The notes: generated by a model from the sequence alone, not told the origin. A stretch of DNA of 64,000 nt from Streptomyces albiflavescens (GCF_014645835.1 NZ_BMMM01000005.1:239696-303695), one strand, 5' to 3'; numbered from the stretch's first letter, positions 49,840 to 58,426 are shown. Program-made: numbers and translations.

Positions 49840-50508
49840 TCAAGGCCCAGGGTTGCGTGGGGCCACCAAGCCGGACTCGTAGGCGAAGACCACGAGTTGG
49901 GCGCGGTCGCGAGCCTGGAGCTTGGTCATGGACCGATTGATGTGGGTTTTCGCGGTCAGCGGGCTGATCACCATTCGGGCGGCGATCTCGTCATTGGACA
50001 GACCCTGCGCGACCAGGACAACAGCCTCGCGTTCACGGCTGGTCAGCTCCTCCAGCCTCGTACCGGTATCGGCGGGGAGCGGCTGAGTGACGTACCTGTT
50101 GATCAGCTTGCGGGTGATCGAGGGCGCGAGCAGGGCGTCGCCACGAGCGGCGACGCGTACGGCGTGCAGGAAATCCTCCGGCACCACATCCTTGACCAGG
50201 AAACCGGCAGCGCCGGCGCGCAGGGCGTCGAAAACGTACTCATCCAGGCCGTAGTTGGTCAGGATGACCACGTGCACCCCGGCCAGGGCCGGATCCGCGG
50301 CGATGCGCCGGGTTGCCTCGATGCCGTCGATGACCGGCATCCGGATGTCGATGAGCGCGACGTCGGGCAGGTGCTCCTTGGCGAGTTCCAAGCCCTCGCT
50401 GCCGTCGGCGGCCTCGGCCACTACCTCGATGTCGTCCTCGAGGTCGAGGAGGGCGCGAAATCCGCTGCGAATGAGCGGCTGGTCGTCGACCAGCAGGACA
50501 CGGGTCAT
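49840..50508 (-). CDS. NarL/FixJ-family response regulator
   Basis: A 222-residue regulator. The receiver domain has acidic pair D8/D9 and phosphoacceptor Asp54 in VALIDIRMP, with the conserved Lys in GFLVKDV. The C-terminal LuxR-type helix-turn-helix reads LTSREREAVVLVAQGLSNDE IAARMVISPLTAKTHINRSM TKL. Its start overlaps the stop of the histidine kinase by 4 nt (ATGA), so the pair is a two-component system on one transcript. Target genes are unknown; the divergent DUF6223-like gene lies beyond the kinase. Confidence 0.93.
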   Translation of the reverse strand: MTRVLLVDDQPLIRSGFRALLDLEDDIEVVAEAADGSEGLELAKEHLPDVALIDIRMPVIDGIEATRRIAADPALAGVHVVILTNYGLDEYVFDALRAGAAGFLVKDVVPEDFLHAVRVAARGDALLAPSITRKLINRYVTQPLPADTGTRLEELTSREREAVVLVAQGLSNDEIAARMVISPLTAKTHINRSMTKLQARDRAQLVVFAYESGLVAPRNPGP

Positions 50509-51632
50509 GACGTCCGGTCCACGGGGAGTTCGGCCTGGACGGTGAAGCCGCCCCCGTCACGTGGTTCGGCGCGTAGCCGGCCGCCGAGGGCGGTGATGCG
50601 TTCGCGCATGCCGAGCAGCCCGAGGCCGGGCAGCGGGGCGGCGGCCGGTGTCGCCTTGCCGTCGTCGTCGATGCGTATGGCGAGGGAATCCAGAAGGCAG
50701 TCGATGCGGACCACCGCGGTGGTGGCGTCGGCGTGCCGTGCCACGTTGGTGAGTGCCTCCTGCACGATCCGGTAGACGGTACGGTCCACCGCAGCCGGTA
50801 CGTCGTGCTGCCGCCCGTGGATCGTCAGCCTTGCGTCCAGACCCAACGTCCGGGACCTTTCCACCAGTTCCGGAACGTCGTCGAACCCACGCGGCGGGGT
50901 CGTGTCGTCGTCGCGCAAAGCCTCCAGCGTGGCCCGCAGTTCCCGGCTGGCCTCACGGCCGGCCTCCTGGATCGCCAGCATCGCTTCCGGCACCTGCTCG
51001 CCGAGTCTGCGGGCCACATGGACCGCGACTTCGGCCTGCACCTTGATGACCGAGATCTGATGAGTGAGCGAATCGTGCAGCTCCCGCGCGATGCGCAGCC
51101 GCTCCTCATCGGCGCGCCTCCGCGCGGTCTCCTCCCGGGTCCGCTCGGCCTCCTCTGCCCGCCGCTCGGCCTGCCGCACCGCCTCCCCCGCGGCGAAGGC
51201 GGCGATCAGCCAGGCGATCTCGAGCACGCCGCCGCCCCGCCCGAACGCCTCGCGCACTGGCTCGTCCTGGAAGACCAGAGCCGTAAGGTGGAGAGCGATC
51301 AGCATGGCGACGGACGCCGCCACGGTGATGGCGCGGTGCCCGGCCCGCACCGCGCCGTACACCGCGACCAGATACGAGACGGCGAGCACGTCGAACCCGG
51401 CCTCCTGATACCCCACCGCACACAGCCCGGTAACGGCCAAAACCAGAAGTGGAGCCCGGCGGGCGGCGGCCAGCGCCAGCCCGCCGCCCGCCAGCAGCGC
51501 ATAGCCGAGCAGGTCACTGTTCGCCGTGGAGCCCTCACCGGACAGCCCGGTGCCCACCAGCAGCGCCGCCACGCCCACTGCGACCGCCCCATCCCAGACA
51601 CCGGGCGGGGCACCGAACCGTCCTCTGTCCAT
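50505..51632 (-). CDS. two-component sensor histidine kinase (HisKA_3 type)
   Basis: A 375-residue kinase. Residues about 14-140 form six hydrophobic segments with little outside the membrane. The dimerisation/phosphoacceptor helix is LRIARELHDSLTHQISV with His186. The HATPase domain contains VQEALTNVARHADAT and the glycine motif LPGLGLLGMRERITALGG. Kinases of this group partner with NarL-type regulators, here the overlapping downstream gene. The signal is unknown. Confidence 0.93.
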   Translation of the reverse strand: MDRGRFGAPPGVWDGAVAVGVAALLVGTGLSGEGSTANSDLLGYALLAGGGLALAAARRAPLLVLAVTGLCAVGYQEAGFDVLAVSYLVAVYGAVRAGHRAITVAASVAMLIALHLTALVFQDEPVREAFGRGGGVLEIAWLIAAFAAGEAVRQAERRAEEAERTREETARRRADEERLRIARELHDSLTHQISVIKVQAEVAVHVARRLGEQVPEAMLAIQEAGREASRELRATLEALRDDDTTPPRGFDDVPELVERSRTLGLDARLTIHGRQHDVPAAVDRTVYRIVQEALTNVARHADATTAVVRIDCLLDSLAIRIDDDGKATPAAAPLPGLGLLGMRERITALGGRLRAEPRDGGGFTVQAELPVDRTS

Positions 51633-51871
51633 ACACGCACCCTAGCCGGACGCCATTACGGGCGAGTCCCGCTCACGAAGGAGCGGCCGACTACCGCGCC
51701 CGCGGTACCCGCGCGTCGTCTGCCGCACACGCAGCAGGCGCATGGACCACCCGCAGTAGCGCGAACTGTCTGCGTCCGCTGGACGACTGACGGCCGGGCC
51801 GACGGACATGCTGGGCCGACATCGAATCGCACTGAGGCGACGTCGAATCACAGGAGACAAGGAGGCCTCTC

Positions 51872-52249
51872 ATGGCAGTCCAATCCGTGCTTGCCGCATC
51901 GGAAGCCGCGCACATCGTAGTCCGGTCGGCTGCCACCACCGGCTTGACCTCCGGGCGACTGGTAGGCACCACGGCCGCGGTCGTGGCACTGGCCGGCGTG
52001 GTCATCGGCGGGCTGGCTCTGGCTCGCTCCACCGATCGCCCCGGCATCGGCAACAGGCGAAACAGGGCCACCATGTCCCTGGCGGCGGGACTGGTCGGCC
52101 TGGCCATGGGCGTGGTGAACCTGGCCGTCGCCGACGGTGGCCCCGGCACCGGCAACGGAGTCATCGGCGGCGCCATGGCCCTGGCACTGGGGCTGATCGG
52201 CACGGCTCTCGGCGGCCTGGCACTGACCCGCGCTCGACGCACCGGCTGA
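51872..52249 (+). CDS. DUF6223-like small membrane protein
   Basis: A 125-residue protein with four hydrophobic segments: TTAAVVALAGVVIGGLALAR, MSLAAGLVGLAMGVVNLAVA and GGAMALALGLIGTALGGLAL preceded by a short N-terminal one. This matches the Streptomyces DUF6223 type as I remember it; function unknown. AAGGAGG lies 9-15 nt before ATG 51872. It is divergent from the two-component pair (240 nt) and could be its target. Confidence 0.7.
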   Translation: MAVQSVLAASEAAHIVVRSAATTGLTSGRLVGTTAAVVALAGVVIGGLALARSTDRPGIGNRRNRATMSLAAGLVGLAMGVVNLAVADGGPGTGNGVIGGAMALALGLIGTALGGLALTRARRTG

Positions 52250-52438
52250 CAGCGACGGCTACGGCACGCGTTTGCGCCTGCCTGAAGACCCATCAGTCGC
52301 CGCCGCGTACGCCCTGTCAAACAAGCGGTGTAACCGCGATGGTTGGTGATTACTGGCGGGCTGGAGCTTGGTGCCTGGTGCCGAACGTGCACCTGGCCCT
52401 GGCGTGGGTACGACACGGCCGGAATGCACCGGCTCTCC

Positions 52439-52735
52439 TCACGCAGAGCATGTCACGGTCGGAACGAAGGTCTCGTTGCAGTCGGCGTGTCGAAAGGCCA
52501 CGGGCGGGCCGCCCTCGGGCGTGGTCCACCGGTCTCCCCATGCAGCCAGCGCCATCAGTACCGGCACGAGTTCATGTCCTGCTGTCGTGAGTGCGTATGC
52601 ATGGCGCGGTGGATGATCCTGGTAGGGGGTGCGTTCAACAATGCGGTGCTCGACCAGCGCACGCATTCGGGTGGCCAGCAGGTTGCGGGAGATCCCAAGA
52701 TCGTTGACAAGGTCATCGAAGCGCCGGAAGCAGGA
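52439..52735 (-). pseudogene. HxlR-family regulator, N-terminally truncated and frameshifted
   Basis: The minus strand reads RRFDDLVNDLGISRNLLATR MRALVEHRIVERTPYQDHPP RHAYALTTAGHELVPVLMAL to a stop, the second half of an HxlR winged helix. The first helix and the start codon are gone. The sequence upstream in this direction is an IS5-like remnant on the other strand. Confidence 0.6.
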
Positions 52736-52819
52736 TGGCTAACCACATGTCACTCTCCGCCGTCTCTCAACTAACGAGCTGGTGCGTGATGGCGAGTGGG
52801 CATGCTCTCGTGTTGAGGG

Positions 52820-53010
52820 GCATGGTCGATCGGTCGGTGTTGGCGCATCCGTTGTTCATGGGTGTCTCGACGGCGCATCTGGCTTCCCTGGTCGAGGAGT
52901 TGGCTGGCTCTTCCTTGGGCAGCCGCGGCGGAGGGGCGACGTCTGCGAGGGAGGGGGTGGCGTGCGCAGACGCGCGTCGGGTGCGGGTGCTCAGTACCGG
53001 CTGGTGTTCC
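52820..53010 (+). mobile_element. IS5-family transposase N-terminal remnant
   Basis: The plus strand reads VLAHPLFMGVSTAHLASLVE ELAGSSLGSRG and, in the next frame, RRRASGAGAQYRLVFRARR. This resembles the start of Streptomyces IS5-type transposases (LxHPLFxGLSxxHLxxLVxELA...RRRAAGAGAKYRLVF). Short and frameshifted. Confidence 0.45.
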
Positions 53011-53124
53011 GTGCGCGACGCCCGCCCGCTGCAGTGCCCCGAGCCCGGACGGGACCCGCGCGTGCAACGCGAGCTGTGGGACGAGACGGTGGCGCTCCTC
53101 GCCGCCCGCCGCTCGGCCGACTGA
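53011..53124 (+). pseudogene. C-terminal tail of an oxidoreductase
   Basis: The frame ending DPRVQRELWDETVALLAARR SAD-stop resembles the last residues of SDR-type oxidoreductases (AxRLWxxSexL). It is joined in frame to IS5-like sequence and has no start. Confidence 0.35.
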
Positions 53125-53139
53125 GCCTGGGCGTCCGTC

Positions 53140-53400
53140 TCAGGGAGAGCGGAAGGGTGCAAGGGCCTCCTCGTCGCCCTCGATGATGAGGAACGCGCCG
53201 ACCACGGCCAGCCGCAGGCGCGCAGCGGGGAACGCGAATCCACCGTCGGCTTCAAGGCCCTGGATGTCCTCGTAGAACTTGATGCTCGAGTCGAGCGTTC
53301 CTGGCGGTGTAAAGACGCCGGGCGTGATACGCGGAGGCATGCCCTCGTCGGAGGGGCGTCGCCGCCAGAAGTCGTCCGAGGTTGTGGTGGGGTCGTCCAT
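53140..53400 (-). pseudogene. VOC/glyoxalase-like protein, probably C-terminally truncated
   Basis: Eighty-six residues: RITPGVFTPPGTLDSSIKFY EDIQGLEADGGFAFPAARLR LAVVGAFLIIEG. This is the first half of a vicinal-oxygen-chelate domain. Members are usually about 120-130 residues, so the second half is missing and the frame runs into a stop at 53140, 16 nt from the tail of the opposite-strand oxidoreductase fragment. It may still be expressed, as the first gene before... the start region at 53400 is intact. Confidence 0.5.
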
Positions 53401-53415
53401 CGTCCGTCGGTCCTT

Positions 53416-53910
53416 TCACGCCTGCGTTTCTGCCGGGGTGAGGCCGTTCTTCGAGGTGTGGCTGGCCGGTCGCAAGGTGAGGACGAGCACGGTGACAGTC
53501 GCGGTGAGGAAGAGGACCTGCATGATGGTGCGGGGCACGAGCTCGTCCCACCAGGGCAGCGGCGTTCCGGAGAGGGCGAGCGCGATGTTCGCGGGGAACA
53601 TGACGATCAGCAGCAGGGTGAGCCCTGCTGCGGCGAAGGTGGCCAGACGACGGTGGTGCATCGCCGCTGCGGCGGCCAGTTCGAGGATCCCGGTGACAGT
53701 GACGATGAGGCCCGGCAACGGCAGCCGATTCGGGACCATGGCGATGAGCTCGGCTCGCATGCTGACGAAGTGCGCGATGCCGGTGAGCGTGAACATCGCG
53801 GCCACTCCGGCGCGAAGCGCTATCTCGACACCTCTGGGATGCCGAAGCCAGGACTTGTTCAAGATGACCACGACGACGCTCACGCCGACGAGTGCGATGA
53901 GGGGTTCCAC
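53416..53910 (-). CDS. DoxX-like membrane protein
   Basis: A 164-residue protein with four membrane helices, starting at GTG 53910 with VEPLIALVGVSVVVVILNKS. The DoxX pattern is seen in ALRAGVAAMFTLTGIAHFVS (helix 2) and LPLPGLIVTVTGILELAAAA (helix 3). DoxX-family proteins are linked to quinone or thiol redox chemistry in the membrane, exact role unknown. It lies 28 nt after the VOC gene on the same strand, and probably forms a two- or three-gene operon with it, controlled by the divergent AsnC regulator. Confidence 0.82.
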   Translation of the reverse strand: MEPLIALVGVSVVVVILNKSWLRHPRGVEIALRAGVAAMFTLTGIAHFVSMRAELIAMVPNRLPLPGLIVTVTGILELAAAAAMHHRRLATFAAAGLTLLLIVMFPANIALALSGTPLPWWDELVPRTIMQVLFLTATVTVLVLTLRPASHTSKNGLTPAETQA

Positions 53911-53938
53911 GCTGCTTCTTTCTCGTTGACGTGTCGGC

Positions 53939-54313
53939 TCACAGCTGGGACTGTGAGCGGCGCATTGTCCGAGGATCGATCTCCTGGATCTGGATGACGA
54001 CGCCGTCGGGGTCGGTGAGGCGGATGCTGCGGCCGAAGTCCTCGTCGCAGAGGGTGTGCTCGTATCCGCGTGCGGTGAGCCGGGCCGACACGTCTTCGAG
54101 GCGCTCATCGGTCGCGAAGCCGAGTTCGACCGTGCCAAGCGGCCGCCCCTTCGACACGGCAGCATCGTGGATGCCAACCACGCCGGCTGCGGCGTCGAGG
54201 TGCGCCCAGACCGGGACGCTGACCTCGGGGCGATAGCTCAGGCCGAGTCCTTCGTAGAAGCGGCGGGATGCATCCACGTCGGCGACGTATCGGATGGGCA
54301 GAACGGTGAGCAT
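53939..54313 (-). CDS. VOC (glyoxalase/bleomycin resistance) family protein
   Basis: A 124-residue protein with the two-module VOC fold. LPIRYVADVDASRRFYEGLG LSYRPE starts module one and TLCDEDFGRSIRLTDPDGVV IQIQEI ends module two. It has metal-ligand candidates His and Glu (VWAHLDA, IQIQEID), but the substrate is not defined. ATG 54313 is placed 7 nt after AGGAG; ATG 54319 would be too close. First gene of the leftward operon with DoxX. Confidence 0.87.
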   Translation of the reverse strand: MLTVLPIRYVADVDASRRFYEGLGLSYRPEVSVPVWAHLDAAAGVVGIHDAAVSKGRPLGTVELGFATDERLEDVSARLTARGYEHTLCDEDFGRSIRLTDPDGVVIQIQEIDPRTMRRSQSQL

Positions 54314-54419
54314 GAGCATCTCCTGGTGGCGTATCCGTCCAGCGAAGCCGGGTGAGCAGTGGACGGGTCGCGCACCAATCTGCTGCGCTCGCTGAGGAAA
54401 CCCCATCAACAACGGCGCA

Positions 54420-54438
54420 AGTGGTGGATCACACCACT
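54420..54438. promoter_or_regulatory. perfect palindrome, probable AsnC operator
   Basis: AGTGGTGGATCACACCACT has perfect 7-bp arms around a 5-nt centre. It lies 14 nt before the AsnC start codon and 107 nt before the VOC start, between divergent genes. AsnC/Lrp regulators commonly bind such sites to control themselves and the divergent operon. Confidence 0.55.
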
Positions 54439-54451
54439 AGAGTCGGTGAAT

Positions 54452-55444
54452 ATGGCGGATCCAGTCAGTCTTGACGCAGACGACCGGCGGGTGCTGCACG
54501 CGCTGCAGCTCGACGGGCGGGCGTCGTTCGCGCGGATCGCGGCGGTGCTCGGAATGTCCGAGCGCGCGGTCGCGCGCCGCTACCACCGGCTGCGTTCCCG
54601 GTTGGCGTTGCGCGTGATCGGCGTCACTCGCCCCAACCCGCGGGAGCAGGAGGAATGGTTCCTGCGCATCACGGCTGCGAGCGGTTCGGTCGATGCCGTC
54701 GCACGTGCGCTTGCCGACCGCGGCGATACCTCGTGGATCGCTTCGCTTGCTGGTGACGGCGGGCTCGGCTGCATCATCCGGACACCCACGGCGAAAGGCG
54801 ACGGCGCTGGCGCTCTCGAGCTCTTCCGGCGCAGTGCCAGCATTGCGACCGTGACGGCCCAGCGGTTGCTCGCGCCGATCGCCGGCATCGGCGGATGGCC
54901 CGGCCGTTTGGAGGCACTCACCGCGAGCGAGCAGGAGGCGATGCACCTGGACGCGCCCGAGCTTCGCGCAAGTGAGACGCCGGTCGGAGCCGCGCTGTCC
55001 AATGACGACGTGCAGCTCCTTCGCCTCCTCGCCGCCGACGGGCGCATGAGCATCGCCCGGATTGCCCGCGTGTCCGGCATCCCCGAAACGACTGTCCGCC
55101 GCCGCATCACCGAGCTCACCAGTCGCGGCGTGCTGATATTCGAGGTCGAAGTCGACCCGAAACTCTACGGACGACATATCGATGTGATCTGCTGGATGGA
55201 CGTACAACCAGCCGCGCTCGGCACTGTCGCGCGCGCCCTGAGCTCCCACGTTGAGGTCGCCTTCGCCTCCACGACCACGGGGACCACCGGCATCCTCGCG
55301 ATCCTCGAACTCGCCGACGTCGGCGACCTGCACCGGTACCTCACAGAAGACATCGGCGCGCTCTCCGGCGTGCACCACGTCCATACAGAAATCATCGTGC
55401 GGTGGATCAAGCGGGCCGGCCCGCTCATCATCCCGCGCGCCTGA
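54452..55444 (+). CDS. double-domain AsnC/Lrp-family regulator
   Basis: A 330-residue fusion of two AsnC units. The first helix-turn-helix is in LDADDRRVLHALQLDGRASF ARIAAVLGMSERAVARRYHR LRSRL; a RAM-like sensor region follows; the second helix-turn-helix is DDVQLLRLLAADGRMSIARI ARVSGIPETTVRRRITELTS, and the last sensor domain ends VHTEIIVRWIKRAGPLII. Such doubled AsnC proteins are frequent in Streptomyces. ATG 54452 is favoured by family alignment, although a ribosome-binding site is weak. Likely regulator of the divergent VOC-DoxX operon. Confidence 0.88.
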   Translation: MADPVSLDADDRRVLHALQLDGRASFARIAAVLGMSERAVARRYHRLRSRLALRVIGVTRPNPREQEEWFLRITAASGSVDAVARALADRGDTSWIASLAGDGGLGCIIRTPTAKGDGAGALELFRRSASIATVTAQRLLAPIAGIGGWPGRLEALTASEQEAMHLDAPELRASETPVGAALSNDDVQLLRLLAADGRMSIARIARVSGIPETTVRRRITELTSRGVLIFEVEVDPKLYGRHIDVICWMDVQPAALGTVARALSSHVEVAFASTTTGTTGILAILELADVGDLHRYLTEDIGALSGVHHVHTEIIVRWIKRAGPLIIPRA

Positions 55445-55523
55445 TGAGGACGGGTCTGATGCACGATCGGGTGACATCTGAACTGGCTTGCCCTGTGGGG
55501 CGGGTGGGAAGTGTGTGAGCACC

Positions 55524-55672
55524 ATGTCCGAAACCACAACCGTAACCACCGAGTTGACCTCGCAATACAGCATGCAGGTGGCCAACGACCTTGAACGCAA
55601 CCTCAAGGAACAGGAACGCCTCGGCAGTGAAATCGATGCGCTCCAGGCTCAGTTGGCCGCTTTGCGTCGCGA
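55524..55672 (+). pseudogene. coiled-coil protein, 5' fragment
   Basis: From ATG 55524 the frame reads MSETTTVTTELTSQYSMQVA NDLERNLKEQERLGSEIDAL QAQLAALRRE, a heptad-rich start of a small Streptomyces coiled-coil protein. It is cut after about 48 codons by the inserted copy of the SpoIIE 5' segment. Confidence 0.55.
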
Positions 55673-55858
55673 GCGACGACGACGAGGAGCAGGACGACCC
55701 CTGCCTGCAGCAGGAACACCCGGGCCCGCCACGGACTGCGGCGGGCGCAGCCGCTGCTTCCACGACGCTCGTGGACCGCAGAATCCACTGTGCCGGGCAG
55801 GTGGACCACGCCAGCACCTGATCATGCGCCCTTTGTGCCACTTTCTTGTATTCCGCCA
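55673..55858. repeat. 186-bp copy of the SpoIIE gene 5' segment
   Basis: Near-identical to 38876-39060 (one inserted G, three substitutions). On the minus strand the start codon and first residues MIRCWRGPPARHSGFCGPRA are preserved, but the extra G shifts the frame. It is inserted between a truncated coiled-coil gene and an IS1380 remnant. Confidence 0.9.
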
Positions 55859-55875
55859 CCCGCTCAAGGCAAGAC

Positions 55876-56290
55876 GGTCCGCACCACCATCGCCGCCATG
55901 ACGACACCGCATGGACGGCGATCAAGTACACGGACGCGGTCTTCGACGAGGACGAGCGGCGCCGGGCCTCCTACGCCGAGGCCGAATGCACCGCCTTCAC
56001 CGGCAAGTCGAAGAAGTACCACGCCACAGCCCGGCTCTTGTTCCGCCGCGTCAAGCGGCTCGGTCGGGTTCATCTCCCGGACGGTCAGGGTGAGTTGTTC
56101 ACCACCCACCGCTTCCACGCCGCGATCAGCGACACCGCGCTCGGCCTCATCGAAGCTGAGGGCGCCCACCGCCGACATAACATCATCGAGCAGGTCTTCG
56201 CCGACCTGGCGGATGTCGCCCTCGGCCACCTCGCATCAGGGAAGATCACCGAGAACAACCGCTCCGCCACTCTCGTCAGATTCCCTCCTC
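55876..56290 (+). mobile_element. IS1380-family transposase remnant
   Basis: The reading DDTAWTAIKYTDAVFDEDER RRASYAEAECTAFTGKSKKY HATARLLFRRVKRLG, then GELFTTHRFHAAISDTALGL IEAEGAHRRHNIIEQVFADL and LGHLASGKITENN matches the second half of IS1380 transposases (WxxIxYxxAVFDxDxxRW...EAxHRDHAxVEQVxADLK...LPSGxFxAN). One frame change occurs near 55905. The N-terminal half is missing. Confidence 0.7.
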
Positions 56291-56334
56291 GGCGACCGTG
56301 CAGAAGTATCTGAGTTGCCGATGTTCCACATCGC

Positions 56335-57069
56335 TCACCCGTCGCCGGGTGCGGGACCCGCGTCGAGCCCGGCGAGGTCGGCCATCACGAGAATCTGGTG
56401 CTCGAAGTACTCCCGCCGCGTATCGATCAAGTCGTCAAGCCGGCCGAAGACCTCGAAGGTGACCAGTCCGAACAGCTGCGTCCATAGTGTGAAGCCGATG
56501 GCGATGACCGACTCGGGCGCCGGCTCGGCCCAAGCGGGCTTCGGTCCCGGCGACTTGTCCAGCAGCCGGCGCAGGTCCGCGGCGGTGGCCGCGGGCAGCG
56601 GTCGGGTCGGGATCGTCGGGCGCAGCCCGCGTCCAGCGGCATCGAACACGATGCCGATCAGCGTCACCGCGACCTCCGAGGCCGGGCCCACCATCTCGGG
56701 CGGCGCCGCGTAGCCCGGGACCGGGCTGCCGTAGATGAGGGCGTATTCGGCGGGGTGGTCCAGAGCCCACGAGCGCACCCCATGACTGAGCGCCAGGAAC
56801 CGTGCCCGCAGGTCGTCTCGGGGTACAGCGGCTTCGGCGGCCTTCGCGCTCGCCGCCAGCGCCGCGTAGGCGTCCGTGATCAGCGCGGTCAGCAGGGCGT
56901 CGCGGCTCGGGAAGTAGCGGTACAGCGCCGACGGAACCAGGCCGGCATCTCGCGCGACCGCGCGTAGGGACAGGTTCGCGCCCTCCGTGGCCAGGTGTCG
57001 CTTCGCGATGGCGCGGATCTCCTCGGCCGTCTCGGCACGGACCCGCGCGCGCAGTGATGGCACCGACAT
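56335..57069 (-). CDS. TetR-family regulator with WHG-type C-terminal domain
   Basis: A 244-residue regulator. The N-terminal helix-turn-helix reads IRAIAKRHLATEGANLSLRA VARDAGLVPSALYRYFPSRD ALLTALITDAYAAL. The C-terminal domain with HGVRSWALDHPAEYALIYGS PVPGY is the TetR_C_33/WHG type. It is divergent from the NAD-dependent epimerase gene and almost certainly represses it through the operators at 57111-57173. Confidence 0.92.
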   Translation of the reverse strand: MSVPSLRARVRAETAEEIRAIAKRHLATEGANLSLRAVARDAGLVPSALYRYFPSRDALLTALITDAYAALAASAKAAEAAVPRDDLRARFLALSHGVRSWALDHPAEYALIYGSPVPGYAAPPEMVGPASEVAVTLIGIVFDAAGRGLRPTIPTRPLPAATAADLRRLLDKSPGPKPAWAEPAPESVIAIGFTLWTQLFGLVTFEVFGRLDDLIDTRREYFEHQILVMADLAGLDAGPAPGDG

Positions 57070-57110
57070 GACGGCATTCTCGCACAGGAGCGAGAACGGC
57101 CAACCGAAGA

Positions 57111-57173
57111 GAGAACAGCGTTCTTGACAATCCGGCCGTCGGCATCACAATGGATTTCGAGAACACTGTTCTC
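57111..57173 (+). promoter_or_regulatory. TetR operators overlapping a -35/-10 promoter
   Basis: Operator 1 (57111-57125) reads GAGAACAGCGTTCTT and operator 2 (57159-57173) reads GAGAACACTGTTCTC, a perfect 15-bp palindrome; they agree at 12 of 15 positions. Between them, TTGACA (57124-57129) and CACAAT (57146-57151), spaced by 16 nt, look like a -35/-10 promoter for the epimerase gene. Operator 1 overlaps the -35 box and operator 2 sits just after the -10. Confidence 0.6.
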
Positions 57174-57208
57174 CAAAAGAAACACTGTCCACTTACAGAG
57201 GTGCCAGC

Positions 57209-58180
57209 ATGTCTTTGCACGTCATCGTCGGTGCCGGAGCAGTCGGCTCGGCCACCGCGCGCCTGCTTGCCAACCGGGGCGAACAGGTCCGCGTGGTGAC
57301 GCGGCGCAGCACCGGCCCCGACCACCCCGCCGTCGAGCGGGTGGCCGCCGACGCCACCGACGCGTCGGCACTCGCCCGCCTGTGCGCGGGGGCGGCGGCG
57401 CTGTACAACTGCGCGGGCCCGCCGTACCACCGGTGGACTACCGACTGGCCGCCGCTTGCCGCGGCCTTCCTCGACGCGAGTCGAGACAGCGGCGCCGTGC
57501 TCGTCAGCACCAGCAACGTCTACGGCTACGGCCCGGTGGACGGCGCGATGACCGAACAGCATCCGCTCCGGGCGAGCGGCACGAAGGGCCGCGTCCGGGC
57601 GAAGATGTGGACTGACGCGCTGGCCGCGCACGCGGCCGGTGAACTCCGCACCGCGGAGGTGCGCTCGTCGGACTACCTCGGTGCCAGCACCCAGTCGATG
57701 CTCACGATGGCCGTCTTGCCCAAGGCCCTGGCGGGAGCGCGCGTCCGCGTGCCCGCGGATGTGGACGCGCCGCACAGCTGGACTTACGTCGGCGACGTCG
57801 CCCGCACGCTGGTCGCCGTCGCGGCCGACGAGAAAGCCTGGGGTCGGGCATGGCACGTGCCGAGCGCCGCGCCAGTGTCCCTCCGCGACCTCACCACCCG
57901 CGCGTGCGAGCTGGCCGAGGCGCCAGCGCCCCGGCTGTCCACCATGCCGACGGCAGTGCTCTGGCTCGGCGGACTGGGCAACCCGCTGGTCCGTGAGCTG
58001 CGTGAGACGCAGTACCAGGTCCGTCGGCCGTTCGTCCTGGACTCCTCTGCCGCGACCGCGGCCTTCGGCATCCAGCCCATCCCGCTCGACGTGGCGCTGC
58101 GCGAGACCATCGCGGGACTGCGCGACGGCTCGGTCGCGCACGCCGATTTTTCCGCTACAGCGTCCGAGAAAGGCCGGTGA
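57209..58180 (+). CDS. NAD-dependent epimerase/dehydratase family protein
   Basis: A 323-residue Rossmann protein. HVIVGAGAVGSATARLLANR is the nucleotide-binding motif, LYNCAGPPYHRW the substrate-loop region and SSDYLGAST... the mid-domain. The usual catalytic YxxxK is degenerate (VYGYGPVDG, then KGRVRAKMW), so it may be an atypical/extended SDR or NmrA-like regulator rather than an epimerase. Relatives are annotated NAD-dependent epimerase or SDR family oxidoreductase next to TetR genes. TetR-controlled (see operators). Confidence 0.82.
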   Translation: MSLHVIVGAGAVGSATARLLANRGEQVRVVTRRSTGPDHPAVERVAADATDASALARLCAGAAALYNCAGPPYHRWTTDWPPLAAAFLDASRDSGAVLVSTSNVYGYGPVDGAMTEQHPLRASGTKGRVRAKMWTDALAAHAAGELRTAEVRSSDYLGASTQSMLTMAVLPKALAGARVRVPADVDAPHSWTYVGDVARTLVAVAADEKAWGRAWHVPSAAPVSLRDLTTRACELAEAPAPRLSTMPTAVLWLGGLGNPLVRELRETQYQVRRPFVLDSSAATAAFGIQPIPLDVALRETIAGLRDGSVAHADFSATASEKGR

Positions 58181-58290
58181 GCCGGGCGCTCTCGTTCCAC
58201 AGCCGATCGCAGCGTTCGACATCGGCGGTGTGCGGCCCGGCCTCGACCTCCTTGCGCTTGACGAAGAACCCCCAGCGGACGAGGCGAAGG
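58155..58290 (-). pseudogene. SDR-type C-terminal tail
   Basis: The minus strand ends VERCDRLWNESARLTGL SRTL-stop, typical of the last helix of SDR oxidoreductases. No start or Rossmann part. It overlaps the end of the epimerase gene on the other strand. Confidence 0.35.
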
Positions 58291-58426
58291 CCAGGTCGCC
58301 CTGAGGCAGCGACTCGGATCTCCGCTGCGCGCCGCCATCGACACACGAGGCAAGTGCCCTGTGCGCCCGGGCGTCGGCGTCTCGGCAGGCCGGAGCGTGC
58401 TGGCCGCCCGGCCCAGCCCGACACAG

